64,000 bases of DNA from MADRE2 sp964397015 (GTDB lineage: Bacteria; Desulfobacterota; Desulfobacteria; Desulfobacterales; Desulfobacteraceae): NCBI GenBank assembly GCA_964397015.1, contig CAYNHL010000002.1, forward strand, positions 1 to 64,000, given 5' to 3'. Positions within the stretch are counted from its first letter, which is position 1; the number at the start of each line of letters is the position of its first letter. The translations under genes and the position numbers were made by a program. The notes under the pieces were generated by a model that ran no database searches, had not been told where the DNA came from, and worked only from the letters and a program-made list of their open reading frames with translations. This document shows positions 53,283 through 61,945 of the stretch, piece by piece.

Positions 53283-53840
53283 CTAAGCTTTCACCGATTC
53301 AATAATGTCTTCGATTTTTTCGATGCAATTTCCGCAACCGCCTCCGGCCTTGAGATAGTTGGTGACATCTTCCACTGAATCCAGTTTTCGGGTCTTAACG
53401 GCATCGATGATTTCCAGGTCGGTGATGCCAAAACACTCGCAGACGATTTCACCCGGTTTGTCCAGTATCTGGACTCCACGGTAAGATGCAATGGCTTTTT
53501 TAAGAGCCTGTTGTCCCATGACGGAGCAGTGCATCTTTTCTTTGGGAAGTCCCCCTAAATAATCAGCAATGTCTTCATTGGTTATTTTTTCCGCATCCTC
53601 GACGGTCATGCCCTTTATTATTTCCGTAAGGGCTGAGGAAGAGGCTACTGCACTGGCACATCCAAAAGTCATGAAGCTTGCATCCATGATACGGCCATTC
53701 TTGTTGATTTTCAAAAACAGCCTGAGGGCATCCCCGCAGGAGAGTGATCCGGTTTCGCCAACAGCATTGGCATCCTTCATTTCACCCACATTCCTGGGGT
53801 TTAAAAAATGTTCCTTGACTTCATCTGTATATTCCCACAT
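53283..53840 (-). CDS. nifU: Short NifU-type Fe-S scaffold
   Basis: 185 residues: an IscU-like domain with active-site cysteines in LSCGDALRLF, TFGCASAVASSSA and KMHCSVMGQQAL. It is followed by a BFD-like [2Fe-2S] domain (VCECFGITDLEIIDAVK, GGGCGNC). The C-terminal Nfu domain of classical NifU is absent, so the protein is truncated relative to that family but ends in a regular stop. Strong AAGGAG site. The promoter lies in the 242-nt gap shared with proC. Confidence 0.95.
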   Translation of the reverse strand: MWEYTDEVKEHFLNPRNVGEMKDANAVGETGSLSCGDALRLFLKINKNGRIMDASFMTFGCASAVASSSALTEIIKGMTVEDAEKITNEDIADYLGGLPKEKMHCSVMGQQALKKAIASYRGVQILDKPGEIVCECFGITDLEIIDAVKTRKLDSVEDVTNYLKAGGGCGNCIEKIEDIIESVKA

Positions 53841-54082
53841 GGTGACTCCTTGTTCAAATACATGGTATTGTCTTTTACCGCCACCAATAAAATACGACTT
53901 TGTGGTAGAAAGTCAATGATAAAAAGATGGTTGTACCAGACTCAGTGGCGGCTGTCCGGCAAAAGTAATAGCAAAAAAGATACCATGAGGGTCTTGACTT
54001 TGGAACTTTTGCGGTTCTAGTATAAAAATTTCGTTCATGACTCAACTTACATAGATATTATTTATCAAGGAGATACAGTTTT

Positions 54083-54937
54083 ATGCTCAAGGAAAAAAAA
54101 ATCGGGTTTATCGGTGGCGGAAATATGGCGGAAGCCCTTGTGAGCGGACTGGTCCAGTCCGGAGCGGCACAGCCCGATAATATTATATGTTCAGATATCT
54201 ATGATGATGTGCTGGCCGCTCTTGAAGAAAAATACAAGGTCCATACCACCAGAGATAACCGCGAGGTGGTATCGGAGTCCGACATTGTCATATTTGCTGT
54301 CAAACCGCAGATCCTGGGGTCGGTGCTCAAGGAAACGGCCGATGGCCTGGACATGTCCAAACTGATCATTTCAATAGCTGCAGGTGTTCCCCTGGCCGCC
54401 ATTGCTGCCGGCCTGAACAAAAAGCTGCGCCTGATCAGGGTCATGCCCAATATATGTGCATTTGTCAAGGAGAGTGCCACTGCCATAGCGGCCGGTGAAT
54501 ATGTCACTGACAAGGATGTCCCCTTTGCCAGGGCAATTTTTGATTCAGTGGGAAAAACGGTCTTTATACAGGAAAACGTCCTGATGGATGCTTTTACCGG
54601 TTTGAGCGGCAGCGGCCCTGCCTATATTTTCCTGATTATTGACGCCATGGCAGATGCCGGGGTTAAAATGGGACTGTCGCGGAAAGATTCCCGGTTATTG
54701 TCCACCCAGACAGTACTTGGGGCGGCAAAGCTGCTGCTGGAAACAAACGAGCATCCAGGCCAGCTCAAGGACCGGGTGACATCACCGGGCGGCACCGCCA
54801 TCGCAGGTATCCACACCCTCGAGGAAGGAGGGTTGCGGACCACGTTGATCAATGCGGTGGAGTCGGCCACCCGGCGCTCCAGGGAACTCGGGGAGATGAT
54901 GGTAAAAGAGTTTACCAGGGCCAACGGTGAAAAATAA
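54083..54937 (+). CDS. proC: Pyrroline-5-carboxylate reductase
   Basis: 284 residues: Rossmann GFIGGGNMAEALVSGL, AVKPQ, SIAAGVPL, and the P5CR signature FTGLSGSGPAYIFLIIDAMADAGVKMGLSR. It makes proline. Strong AAGGAGA site. A partial copy of the dispersed element (ACTCAACTT) occurs near 54037, but it is too short to call. Confidence 0.96.
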   Translation: MLKEKKIGFIGGGNMAEALVSGLVQSGAAQPDNIICSDIYDDVLAALEEKYKVHTTRDNREVVSESDIVIFAVKPQILGSVLKETADGLDMSKLIISIAAGVPLAAIAAGLNKKLRLIRVMPNICAFVKESATAIAAGEYVTDKDVPFARAIFDSVGKTVFIQENVLMDAFTGLSGSGPAYIFLIIDAMADAGVKMGLSRKDSRLLSTQTVLGAAKLLLETNEHPGQLKDRVTSPGGTAIAGIHTLEEGGLRTTLINAVESATRRSRELGEMMVKEFTRANGEK

Positions 54938-54959
54938 CAGGTATTAAAAATCCAGCTGT

Positions 54960-55316
54960 TTACTGCACCTGCAGCTCTTTTTTCAGCCAGTTTTTAATAT
55001 TGCCTTCCACCGCATAAACACCCTTGTACTGGCCTATCCCGCTTAAAAATTCTTTTTCAAGCAGCTGCGGCAGTTCGAATTCGGCCAGCTCTTCAGAGTC
55101 GAATCCTTTTCTGCGGATCAGGCGCACCACCGGTGATTTGGACCAGGTACTGATCACAAAATAGACGGTTTCATTGTCGTTGTCCCGTGAATTGTAATAG
55201 GCCTGTGACCGCAGCGGCCCCCATTCAAGATGGAGCGCAATGGCCTCTTCGGGGGTCATTTCCCAGTCCACGGAGTTTATCAGTTGTGTGTCGGTTTTTA
55301 TATCTTCAAGTTTCAT
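54960..55316 (-). CDS. Conserved-looking small protein of unknown function
   Basis: 118 residues, acidic to neutral, no signal peptide. The KLEDIKTDTQLINSVDWEMTPEEAIALHLEWG opening reminds me of an unassigned family seen in Desulfovibrio (DVU0772-like), which I could not verify. It has a strong AGGAGGA ribosome-binding site, a good promoter (55426-55455), and two operator-like palindromes immediately upstream, so it is likely regulated by a specific activator or repressor. Confidence 0.82.
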   Translation of the reverse strand: MKLEDIKTDTQLINSVDWEMTPEEAIALHLEWGPLRSQAYYNSRDNDNETVYFVISTWSKSPVVRLIRRKGFDSEELAEFELPQLLEKEFLSGIGQYKGVYAVEGNIKNWLKKELQVQ

Positions 55317-55425
55317 TGTATCCTCCTGATTTCAAATGTTGCTGACACCTCTTGCTATAGTTGAGCTAATAAGAGGAGTAGCAAACATTGTGCCTGATGA
55401 AGCGGTCATTATCCAATATCCTGTA

Positions 55426-55455
55426 ATTATATATAGAATTATAAAGTTGATCCAA
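55426..55455 (-). promoter_or_regulatory. Candidate promoter of the 118-residue gene
   Basis: Minus strand: TTGGAT (55450-55455), 18 nt, TATAAT (55426-55431). Confidence 0.6.
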
Positions 55456-55480
55456 AAATCGGGGATGTGAACAACAGCTG

Positions 55481-55526
55481 TCGATACAGTATTGTATTGA
55501 TTGTGGTTGATACATTATTGTATCGA
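55481..55526. promoter_or_regulatory. Tandem 20-bp palindromic operators
   Basis: TCGATACA-GTAT-TGTATTGA (55481-55500) and TTGATACA-TTAT-TGTATCGA (55507-55526) are each near-perfect dyads with the same 8-bp arms and 4-nt centre, 26 bp apart. They lie upstream of the 118-residue gene promoter. No binding protein is known to me. Confidence 0.75.
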
Positions 55527-55596
55527 CTGAAAAACAGGGCTTTGCCTGGTTTTTCAAAAAGCAGTTATTAACCGGTTGAAAGGGCGCAGAAGAAAA

Positions 55597-57771
55597 TTAT
55601 GCCTGTTTTCGTTTCCAGGCATGAAATTTTTTTACAAGGGTCAGTAATTTTTGAGGGGCGTGATTCTTTTTCCAGATTCCGGCCGCGTATTTGTTTGCTT
55701 CAGCCATGGTCGGGTATATATGAATGGTGCCCAGAATTTTGTTCAGGCCTATGCCTTGCTTCATCGCCAGCACATACTCGGCGATGATATCGGCTGCATG
55801 CTGGCCTGCAATGGTCACTCCAAGGATGGTGTCTTTCCCCTTCGGGGTGATAACCTTCACAAATCCACGGGCCTGTCCGTCTGTAATCGCCCGGTCCAGT
55901 CCTGCAATATCAAATATGGTGATCTCGTGATTTATGTTTTTTTCTTTTGCCTGTGTTTCATTCAGGCCGACCCTCGCAACCTCCGGTTCTGTATAGGTTG
56001 CCCAGGGAATGGTGCCGTAATCGACCCGGAAGGACTTGATGGTTCCAAAAAGGGCATTGACGCAGGCATACCAGGACTCATGTGACGCTGTATGGGTAAA
56101 TTGAAATGCATTGTTCACATCTCCGCTGCAGTAAATGTTTGGAAAATTTGTCTGAAGCAGCTCATTGGTCTCAATTGAAGTGTTGTTCTGGCTGAATGTC
56201 ACACCAAGGTCTTCAAGGCCGAACCCTGTGATGTTGGGTTTGCGTCCCAATGCAATGAGCAGGTCGTCAAAAGGAATTTCGACCGTCTGGTCCAGGTTTC
56301 GGCACACCAGTATCCTGGATCCGTCTTTTTCCTTGATTTTTATGGCTGCATGTCGGGTCAGCACCACGATACCCTCGGATTCAAACTGTCCCTGCACCAG
56401 TTGCGAGACATCCGGGTCTTCTTTTTTTAAAATCCTGTTTCCCCGCTGGACAAGGGTCACACGGGAACCCAGCCGGGAAAAGGCCTGGGCCAGTTCACAC
56501 CCGATAGGCCCGCCTCCGAGCACCAGCAGCCTGCGGGGCAGGTCCCGGATGCTCCAGATGGTGTCGGAGGTATGGTAAGGTACTCGGGAAAGGCCCTCGA
56601 GGTCCGGTATCATTGGCGAGGCACCGGTGGCCACAATGATGTTTCGTGTAGTCAGGCGGCGGTTATTGACCTCGACGGCAAAAGGGGAGACGATCCGGGC
56701 CCGGCCATGTATACAGTCAACGCCCAGGCCCGTATATCGTTCAACAGAATCATTGGGTGCGATCTGCCCGATAATATCCTGGATCCTGTTCATGACCGCC
56801 TTGAAATTGACTTCTGCTCCCTGGGTGTGGATTCCAAATTCATTTGACCGGTTGATCAGGGAACAGACCCTGGCACTCTGCAGCAATGCCTTGCTGGGCA
56901 CACACCCGGTGTTCAGGCAGTCACCTCCCATTCGGGATGCCTCGATCAGGGCCACCCTGGCCTTGACCGCAGCTGCTATATATGCAGCCACCAGGCCGGC
57001 TGAACCGGCACCTATGACTACCAGGTTGTAATCATATGCTGCAGGTTTGGGGTAGGGCCTGTAGATCCGCCGTTTTTTCAGAATGCGGATTGTCCATCGG
57101 GCAAAAAGGGGAAATATTCCCAGCAGGGCAAAGGAGACGATCAGCCTGGCAGACAGTATGTGGCTCAAAGAATCGATACTTGCCAGTGCCGTGCCGGCAT
57201 TGACATAGACAATGGTTGCAGGAAGCATTCCCAGTTGACTTATGCCGTAGAATAACGGGGTTGAAATGGATGTCACGCCCATGACAAGATTGATGATGAA
57301 AAAGGGAAAAATTGGTACAAGGCGCAGGGAAAAAAGGTAGAACCCCCCGTCTCTTTCAATCCCTCTGTCGATGGCAGCCAGGCGGGAGCTGAATTTTCTT
57401 TTGACCAGGTCACGGAACAGGTAGCGGGATAAAAGAAAGGCCAGTGTGGCTCCTATGGTGCTGCCGAAGGAAACCAGGACAGTACCGGTTAAAAGCCCGA
57501 ACAACGCTCCGCCGGCCAGTGTCATGACCAGGGCGCCCGGAAGGGAAATGGCGGTCACGACAATGTATATGGCCAGGAAAACAGCCATGGACAACCACCG
57601 GTTGTCAATTGTCAGCTGTTTTAGAACATGGGCCTGTTCCTTGAGAAAATCAAGCGAAAGGTATCGGCCCAGATCAAGCATAAAAAAGATCCCGGCCAGC
57701 AGCACAAGTAACAGTACCAGCACAATTTTAACAATTTTTCGGGATCTTGCGGTTTCAGGCGCCGGCCTCAC
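55597..57771 (-). CDS. TVP38-like membrane domain fused to pyridine-nucleotide-disulfide oxidoreductase
   Basis: 724 residues. The first ~235 are membrane helices of TVP38/TMEM64/SNARE-associated type (LAIYIVVTAISLPGALVMTLAGGALFG, GSTIGATLAFLLSRYLFRD). The rest is an Lpd/MerA-like flavoprotein: GAGSAGLVAAYIAA, redox disulfide GGDCLNTGCVPSK, second dinucleotide loop GGGPIGCELAQAF, and the His-Glu pair in HIYPTMAE. It probably transfers electrons from NAD(P)H to a membrane-associated thiol or disulfide. The start is GTG at 57771, overlapping the preceding gene by 4 nt. Last gene of the rubredoxin-rhodanese operon. Confidence 0.92.
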   Translation of the reverse strand: MRPAPETARSRKIVKIVLVLLLVLLAGIFFMLDLGRYLSLDFLKEQAHVLKQLTIDNRWLSMAVFLAIYIVVTAISLPGALVMTLAGGALFGLLTGTVLVSFGSTIGATLAFLLSRYLFRDLVKRKFSSRLAAIDRGIERDGGFYLFSLRLVPIFPFFIINLVMGVTSISTPLFYGISQLGMLPATIVYVNAGTALASIDSLSHILSARLIVSFALLGIFPLFARWTIRILKKRRIYRPYPKPAAYDYNLVVIGAGSAGLVAAYIAAAVKARVALIEASRMGGDCLNTGCVPSKALLQSARVCSLINRSNEFGIHTQGAEVNFKAVMNRIQDIIGQIAPNDSVERYTGLGVDCIHGRARIVSPFAVEVNNRRLTTRNIIVATGASPMIPDLEGLSRVPYHTSDTIWSIRDLPRRLLVLGGGPIGCELAQAFSRLGSRVTLVQRGNRILKKEDPDVSQLVQGQFESEGIVVLTRHAAIKIKEKDGSRILVCRNLDQTVEIPFDDLLIALGRKPNITGFGLEDLGVTFSQNNTSIETNELLQTNFPNIYCSGDVNNAFQFTHTASHESWYACVNALFGTIKSFRVDYGTIPWATYTEPEVARVGLNETQAKEKNINHEITIFDIAGLDRAITDGQARGFVKVITPKGKDTILGVTIAGQHAADIIAEYVLAMKQGIGLNKILGTIHIYPTMAEANKYAAGIWKKNHAPQKLLTLVKKFHAWKRKQA

Positions 57772-58889
57772 AATGCTTTTTCCATGTCCTGGAATTTTTT
57801 CATGAAGCGCATATCTATAAAATCCTTTATTTTAAAGGCCAGGGTGCCGGAGAATACCAGCCTGCTTTTTTTCAGTACCCCTTTTGCCCCCCCGACGTTG
57901 AAGATCAACAGGTAGTCGGGGCCAGGATCGAAGGGTTCCAGGGGAGCCTGCTCCAGGGCGGCCATCAGGTTGTGATACAGTACCGGATTTTGGCGGACGG
58001 CATAAACACCGACTTTGTCCAGCGGGGCATCCTTGAAATATATGCAGTCTCCTCCGCCGAAAATTTCGGGATACGCTGTACACTGGAGATAGGTATTGAC
58101 TTCAAGCCCGTTGTCCGGCCCCATCGGAAGCCCTGATTCCTTGAAAATAGGTGACGGGGTGACACCTGTTGCCAGAAAAATAAAATCGGTTTTGAATTTG
58201 TCCCCGGTTTCAAGGCGGATACCGCCATTGTCCATCTCCTTGACATACCCGTTTTCATAAAGGGTGATCCCCCTTTTTTCCAGCATGGCAATAATTTTCA
58301 ATCTAACCTGGTCCGGGAAACGCGACATGAATTTTTTCCCTGCAAAAATGCGGATTTCCGGCATGGGGCTGTTTATCCTTCGGGCCAGCTGCCATACATT
58401 GCCCGCAATTTCAGCGGACGAGGGACCGCCCCCCACTATGCTGATGATCTTTTTGCCTTTGGCCATCATGTCGCGTAATTTTTCCTGGGCCGTCATAAGG
58501 CGCTCGATGGGTTTTACTGAAAAAATAAGGTCATCACTGCCGCTGATCAAGTTCCTGGGCACAAAGCTGCCCGCGTTGAAAGACAATACGTCATAGGATA
58601 CCGTTTCTTTTGATTCCAAAAAAATGATCCTTTTATCAGGATCGATCCTGACCACCTTGTCTTTGATAAATTTTCCGCCCTGTTTTTCAACAGTATGGCG
58701 GGTGGCGAACCGGATATCTTCCGGTGAATAGGTCATGCCCAGCATGCCGGGTCCCATACCTGAATAGTAATGGTAATCAGACGGGCCTATGACAGTGACC
58801 TGGTGTCCTTTTTCAATGAATCGGCTTATATTGGCAAGGGTCACCATATGGGCATGGCCCCCGCCCACCAGTACCAGTTGTTTTCCCAT
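57768..58889 (-). CDS. FAD-dependent oxidoreductase resembling SelD-associated family
   Basis: 373 residues, NDH-2/SQR-like two-dinucleotide-fold flavoprotein. The opening LVLVGGGHAHMVTLANIS and the YYSGMGPGMLGMTYSPEDIRF segment match the family that also occurs as an N-terminal extension of selenophosphate synthetase SelD (TIGR03169 as I recall). The role of that family is unknown. A C-terminal GGGDCIYF FAD motif is present. The ATG at 58889 has AGGAGA upstream and the family N-terminus. Lies 51 nt after the Sec-rhodanese gene. Confidence 0.9.
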   Translation of the reverse strand: MGKQLVLVGGGHAHMVTLANISRFIEKGHQVTVIGPSDYHYYSGMGPGMLGMTYSPEDIRFATRHTVEKQGGKFIKDKVVRIDPDKRIIFLESKETVSYDVLSFNAGSFVPRNLISGSDDLIFSVKPIERLMTAQEKLRDMMAKGKKIISIVGGGPSSAEIAGNVWQLARRINSPMPEIRIFAGKKFMSRFPDQVRLKIIAMLEKRGITLYENGYVKEMDNGGIRLETGDKFKTDFIFLATGVTPSPIFKESGLPMGPDNGLEVNTYLQCTAYPEIFGGGDCIYFKDAPLDKVGVYAVRQNPVLYHNLMAALEQAPLEPFDPGPDYLLIFNVGGAKGVLKKSRLVFSGTLAFKIKDFIDMRFMKKFQDMEKAL

Positions 58890-58940
58890 GATATCTCCTG
58901 TCCTGTATCGGGTTTTGGGCATAGCGGAATGCCTCTGGAT

Positions 58941-59771
58941 CTACAGGGAATCGATCAGTTCCCCCAGGTGCCTGAGATGCTGTTTTTCCTCATTGGCAAT
59001 ACGGTAGAGCATGTCCCTGCTTTCAGGCGTGTCAGCCTGTTTTGCCGCACGTTCATAAAGATCGAGCGCCTGGGCTTCGATTGACATGGCCATGGCAATG
59101 ACCTCGGCAGGAACATTCAGGTCTGTTTTAAACAGCTCCAGGTATTCTGATGATGTCATGCCGCCTTCCAGAACCGTATCATCCACTTTTGCCTCGAGGG
59201 CCTGCTTGTCTGTATCCGGGTCAACCCGGTCCTGGTATTCTTTAAGCAGCCGGTCCTGGTGGATGATTTCAATGTCAGCCAGTTTTGAAAAAAGATCGCG
59301 TACGGCTGAATTGTCTGTTTCATCGGCCATGGAAAGGTAGAACTGTCTCAAACCGATTTCCAGAGAATAGGCTGTCAACAGGTTTTTATCCAGGGATTCA
59401 TTACCTGAGAACAGTTCAAGACCCTGGGTCTGGGGCCCGACAGCCACATTCCCCTGGTATCCCTTTATTCCCCCTGAAATATTGTAAACTTTATCAAACC
59501 CTTTCCCGGAAAGCATCTGCGCAGCCACCCGGCTACGTCCGCCAATAGCTCAATAGACCAGGACCGGTTTGTGGGGATCGATTTCACCCATCCGGTCCGA
59601 CAGTTCGGGAAATGGAATCAGGGTGGCGCCGGGAATATGACTCTCCTGGTATTCTGACGGCTGCCGGACATCCAGAAGGGTGAATTCGTTTCCCGGAGTT
59701 TCATTGATAAATGACCGGGTTTCAGGCCCGGTCATCGATTTGACCGGTGTAAAAAACTGTTTCCATTTCAT
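58941..59771 (-). CDS. Probable selenocysteine rhodanese fused to rubrerythrin-like domain
   Basis: 276 residues if the in-frame TGA at 59550-59552 is read as selenocysteine (residue 74). Residues 1-110 form a rhodanese (LLDVRQPSEYQESHIPGATLIPF). The TGA falls exactly at the catalytic Cys of the active loop: VLVY-U-AIGGRS. Reading resumes in the same frame. From about residue 128 a ferritin-like diiron domain follows (E138, E168xxH171, E232, E262xxH265). No start with a ribosome site lies after the TGA. A SECIS-like hairpin follows. The alternatives are an interrupted gene or a sequencing error of TGC/TGT. Persulfide or selenium handling plus peroxide reduction is an inference. Confidence 0.82.
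59520..59537 (-). promoter_or_regulatory. SECIS-like hairpin after the Sec codon
   Basis: Minus-strand RNA CGUAGCC-GGGU-GGCUGCG: a 7-bp stem (one G-U) with a GGGU loop, its first base 19 nt after the UGA. This fits the bacterial SECIS rules of a loop 16-37 nt downstream with G among its first two bases. Confidence 0.7.
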
Positions 59772-59837
59772 GATATATCCTCAAATTATTTATTGAACAT
59801 GGTGCCTGCCCTTAGTGGAAAGACAATTGTGTCTCAA

Positions 59838-59999
59838 TTATTTTTTCCCGATACGCTCATCGGTCGGCTGACCGTCACAATCCGGTGTGTAGCATGAATT
59901 GTCCACAAAAGAGCACCGGCTTTTACAGGAAGGACATTCTTCCGGCGGTGCAGCGGTTTCCAGTTGATATCCGCATTTTTCACATACCCAGTTGCTCAT
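59838..59999 (-). CDS. Rubredoxin-like small protein
   Basis: 53 residues: WVCEKCGYQLE near the N-terminus and EECPSCKSRC further on, two CxxC knuckles as in rubredoxin-like zinc or iron ribbons (the type often fused to rubrerythrin). A further pair of cysteines lies in SCYTPDC. Very strong AAAGGAGG site 6 nt before the ATG. It lies 66 nt upstream of the Sec-rhodanese gene and is probably its electron-carrier partner. Below the length usually reported by gene callers, but clearly coding. Confidence 0.88.
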   Translation of the reverse strand: MSNWVCEKCGYQLETAAPPEECPSCKSRCSFVDNSCYTPDCDGQPTDERIGKK

Positions 60000-60163
60000 A
60001 AAAACCTCCTTTAATAATTGCTGGCATGATTGACATTAAGATCCTCATCAAAAGAATCATCTATATTAAAGAAAATACAATCAATAATTGTGCCAGAAAA
60101 TCAAAGCAGATATTTTTATCCTGGCATCTGTTGAGCAGAACAGCCTCTTTCAGGCAGCTTTGA

Positions 60164-61945
60164 TCAGATGGGGCGTGTCTTGGTTTTCAGCCACTGCCTG
60201 ACCGGTGGATCCAGTAACGGGGAAACGGTCTGGTATACCCGTTCATGGTAGTCGTTGATCCAGGCTGTTTCATCGTCATCCATCAGGGTTTTGTCTATCA
60301 GGGCCACTTCATAATGACAGAGAGTGAGGGTTTCAAAGGACAAAAACTGCCCAAATTCAGTTTTTATATCTTTTCTGGCCAGCAGCATGTTTTCAATGCG
60401 GATTCCCCATCTGCCCTCCCGGTAGATACCGGGCTCATCAGTTAGCACCATCCCTGGTTTTATGGCTGAGTCAACGGGATGGGGGCTGATGCTGGCAGGT
60501 CCCTCGTGAATATTGAGGAAAAAGCCTACTCCATGGCCTGTGCCATGCCCGAAATTGATGCCCTGCCGCCACATGGCCTGCCTTGCCAGCGTGTCCAGCC
60601 CGAATCCCCGGGTCCCTTTCGGGAAGCGGGCTCTGGCCAGGGCGATATGTCCCTTCATTACCAGGGTATAATCTTTTATCGCCTGGTCGGGAGGGTCTCC
60701 AAGATAGACAGTCCGGGTGATGTCTGTTGAGCCGCTCATATAGTGCCCGCCGGTGTCAGATAAAAACATGCCCGGTTTTTTAATGCCATAATCGGTTTCG
60801 GCGGTAGCGGCATAATGACAGACAGGGGAGTGGTCTTTGAAGGCCATGATGGGATTGAAGCTGTCCTCCATGAACTCCGGCTGCTGTTTTCTGAAATCGT
60901 GAATTTTTTGTCCTGCCGAAATTTCGGTGATCCTGCCTGTTTCATGGCAGGTTTCCACCCAGTGCAGAAAACTGATGACAGCCGCACCGTCCTTGATCAT
61001 GGTCTCCCTTAAATGCCGTATTTCAACTTCATTTTTAACTGATTTCAGCCGGGTTGCAACAGAAGGTGCATTTATGATCCGGCAGTTTTTTTCCACAGCC
61101 GAGAAAATGGCATGGTTGACTGTTTTTTCACAAATCAGTGCCGTATTTTTCTTATCCTGTCGCGTGGACAGGAACAAAACAAGGTCATCGTAGTCATGGA
61201 TCTGGACATTGTCTGATTCCAGCCTAAGAATCAATGAGCTGTCCAGCTTGTTCTTGTTGATAAACAGGTGCGCTTTTTGTGTTTCTATTACTGCAAAGGC
61301 GATATTGACAGGGCTGTGACTGATATCCGCCCCCCTGAGATTGAATATCCAGGCAATGTCATCGAGCCCGGTGACAATGTAAAAATCGGCATGTGACTCC
61401 TTTATACTGCAGCGTAACTGTTCAATTTTTGCCTTCCGGTCCATGCCTGAAAAAGCTACAGGAAACTCCCAGGCAGGTGAATCCGGAAGGGCCGGCCTGT
61501 CTGTCCACAGTCTGGTGACATGATCTGTCCGGGTGTTTAAGACAATCTGTCTTGCAGAAAATGTCTTTTCAAGATTGTGAACTGTTTCTGCGCTGAACAG
61601 TTTCTGGTCTATCCCGACAACGGCGTTGTCCGGCAGGTGATCTGTCAGCCATTTTGTATAGGTGGGAACACCGGGCTCCCCTGTTTTCATCAGTTCAAAT
61701 TCAGAAGAGGCGATCTGGCGGGCGGCCTGGATAAAGTAACGTGAGTCGGTCCATAAAAGGGCTTTGTCACGGGTCACCACGGCTGTACCGGCAGAGCCGG
61801 TGAAACCGGTCAGCCATCGCCTTGTCTGCCAGTGGTCAGGCAGGTATTCGCTCAAGTGTGGGTCCCTGTCAGGGACAATACAGGCGCTGATGCCTTCTTC
61901 GGCCATCAGCGCACGGAGTTTTGAAAGCTTGTCATCAGTTGTCAT
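60164..61945 (-). CDS. pepP: Xaa-Pro aminopeptidase
   Basis: 593 residues, the long three-domain (creatinase N, middle, M24) form. Metal-ligand motifs are visible in [20 protein letters not shown] and [16 protein letters not shown], and in the C-terminal [20 protein letters not shown]. It is a cytoplasmic metallopeptidase releasing N-terminal residues before proline. Start ATG 61945 overlaps the upstream chemoreceptor gene by 11 nt, so it may be expressed from it. No clear ribosome-binding site. Confidence 0.94.
   Translation of the reverse strand: MTTDDKLSKLRALMAEEGISACIVPDRDPHLSEYLPDHWQTRRWLTGFTGSAGTAVVTRDKALLWTDSRYFIQAARQIASSEFELMKTGEPGVPTYTKWLTDHLPDNAVVGIDQKLFSAETVHNLEKTFSARQIVLNTRTDHVTRLWTDRPALPDSPAWEFPVAFSGMDRKAKIEQLRCSIKESHADFYIVTGLDDIAWIFNLRGADISHSPVNIAFAVIETQKAHLFINKNKLDSSLILRLESDNVQIHDYDDLVLFLSTRQDKKNTALICEKTVNHAIFSAVEKNCRIINAPSVATRLKSVKNEVEIRHLRETMIKDGAAVISFLHWVETCHETGRITEISAGQKIHDFRKQQPEFMEDSFNPIMAFKDHSPVCHYAATAETDYGIKKPGMFLSDTGGHYMSGSTDITRTVYLGDPPDQAIKDYTLVMKGHIALARARFPKGTRGFGLDTLARQAMWRQGINFGHGTGHGVGFFLNIHEGPASISPHPVDSAIKPGMVLTDEPGIYREGRWGIRIENMLLARKDIKTEFGQFLSFETLTLCHYEVALIDKTLMDDDETAWINDYHERVYQTVSPLLDPPVRQWLKTKTRPI

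Noticed and set aside
54030..54050. Fourth copy of the dispersed element before proC
   Set aside because: Only ACTCAACTT (9 nt) matches, which is expected by chance in a window of this size.
58941..59528. Reading the ferritin-like half as an independent gene
   Set aside because: The only start is a GTG within the rhodanese loop, with no Shine-Dalgarno sequence, and the upstream half continues in the same frame through the TGA.
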